Assembly (NCBI GenBank): GCA_964428935.1
Contig: CAYSAG010000338.1
Coordinates: forward strand, 1 to 5,448
DNA length: 5,448 bases
Source of the DNA: JAADHY01 sp964428935
GTDB lineage: Bacteria > Planctomycetota > Planctomycetia > Planctomycetales > Planctomycetaceae
Reading direction: 5' to 3'
In this document: in pieces, positions 5,129-5,448 of the stretch
How positions within the stretch are numbered: position 1 is the first letter of the stretch
Layout of the letters: every line of letters starts with the position of its first letter
Made by a program: the position numbers and the translations under genes
The notes under the pieces: generated by a model
Seen by the model: only the letters and a program-made list of their open reading frames with translations
The model's database searches: none
What the model was told of the DNA's origin: nothing

Positions 5129-5448
5129 GCCTTTTCTCCTTTCCGGTGTCCGTCGTTCGCTCGCGGGACGCGCTGTGTTGCCCGACCGCTCCCGTTCGCA
5201 GACTGCCGGCGCCTCGACGTTTCCGCTGCTTCTCTACGTCTGCGTTCAACAAGCACGACCGCGTTGCGTCGACCGCCTCTGTCGCACCCGGCGCCGGCCG
5301 CTCGACGCACCGCCGCACGCGAAGGCGTTCTCCGAAAAAGCGAAGTCCCGTCCAAACACGCGACGAGGCACGCCAAGCACTCGCTGCCGTCTTTTTACAC
5401 GAAAGCCGGTCCCGGCGGAAGCTCCCGGGGCGAAGCCACGACGCCGCG
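5129..5448. other. Upstream region of the cyclophilin-GNAT operon
   Basis: About 320 bp without a recognisable gene. It should contain the operon promoter on the minus strand, but I cannot point to a good -35/-10 pair. The only AT-rich spot is TGTAAAAAG (minus strand, around 5390-5400), which lacks a convincing -35. A GCCGG/CCGGC short repeat lies at 5405-5416. Open frames here are Arg-rich and look spurious. Confidence 0.45.
5136..5140 (-). promoter_or_regulatory. Shine-Dalgarno AGGAG deciding the GTG start
   Basis: CTCCT on the plus strand reads AGGAG, 7 nt before the GTG at 5128. It supports a non-ATG start that also begins an intact signal peptide. Confidence 0.65.

Noticed and set aside
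5110..5376. 88-codon minus-strand frame upstream of the cyclophilin gene
   Set aside because: It overlaps the cyclophilin start in another frame, is Arg-rich and has no recognisable motif.

Overview
This GC-rich window (clearly above 60% G+C by eye) looks like bacterial chromosome, most likely from a planctomycete. That placement is inference from remembered families: the glutamine synthetase homologue has the 'MDFPG' N-terminus, the FDQNEH...EGQWNRGR segment and the HPYEF..YYDI C-terminus I associate with planctomycete type I enzymes, and a short stand-alone LigD-type phosphoesterase also fits. I see no insertion sequence, prophage gene, CRISPR array, tRNA or rRNA.

Layout, left to right. 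1-400 is non-coding and holds a possible promoter. 401-829 (+) is a free-standing AroH-type chorismate mutase with an intact active site, followed by a clean hairpin. 1120-1488 (-) is a small LigD 3'-phosphoesterase-domain protein, convergent with aroH. About 300 bp of leader with a 20-bp dyad separates it from the divergent gene at 1793-3205 (+), a full-length glutamine synthetase homologue. Next is a 679-bp gap (3206-3884) with several hairpins, a 17-bp dyad and one weakly supported small ORF behind a strong Shine-Dalgarno sequence. 4325-5128 (-) and 3885-4328 (-) form a two-gene operon: a secreted, probably lipid-anchored cyclophilin, then a GNAT acetyltransferase, joined by an ATGA overlap. 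5129-5448 is the operon's upstream region.

The standout is the glutamine synthetase homologue. It aligns almost without gaps to the classical enzyme and keeps the ATP- and glutamate-binding arginines, the metal histidine and the adenylylation tyrosine. However, three of five metal-binding glutamates are replaced (E129 to Q, E212 to A, E220 to Q), and the catalytic glutamate of the active-site flap is Asp (E327 to D). The reading frame is intact and otherwise well conserved. It therefore looks like a maintained pseudo-enzyme, or an enzyme with changed chemistry, rather than a decaying gene.

The genes do not form an obvious pathway. Chorismate mutase serves Phe/Tyr synthesis, GS nitrogen assimilation, the PE protein DNA-end processing, and the cyclophilin envelope protein folding. 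I find no convincing evidence of a multi-gene defence or mobile system here.
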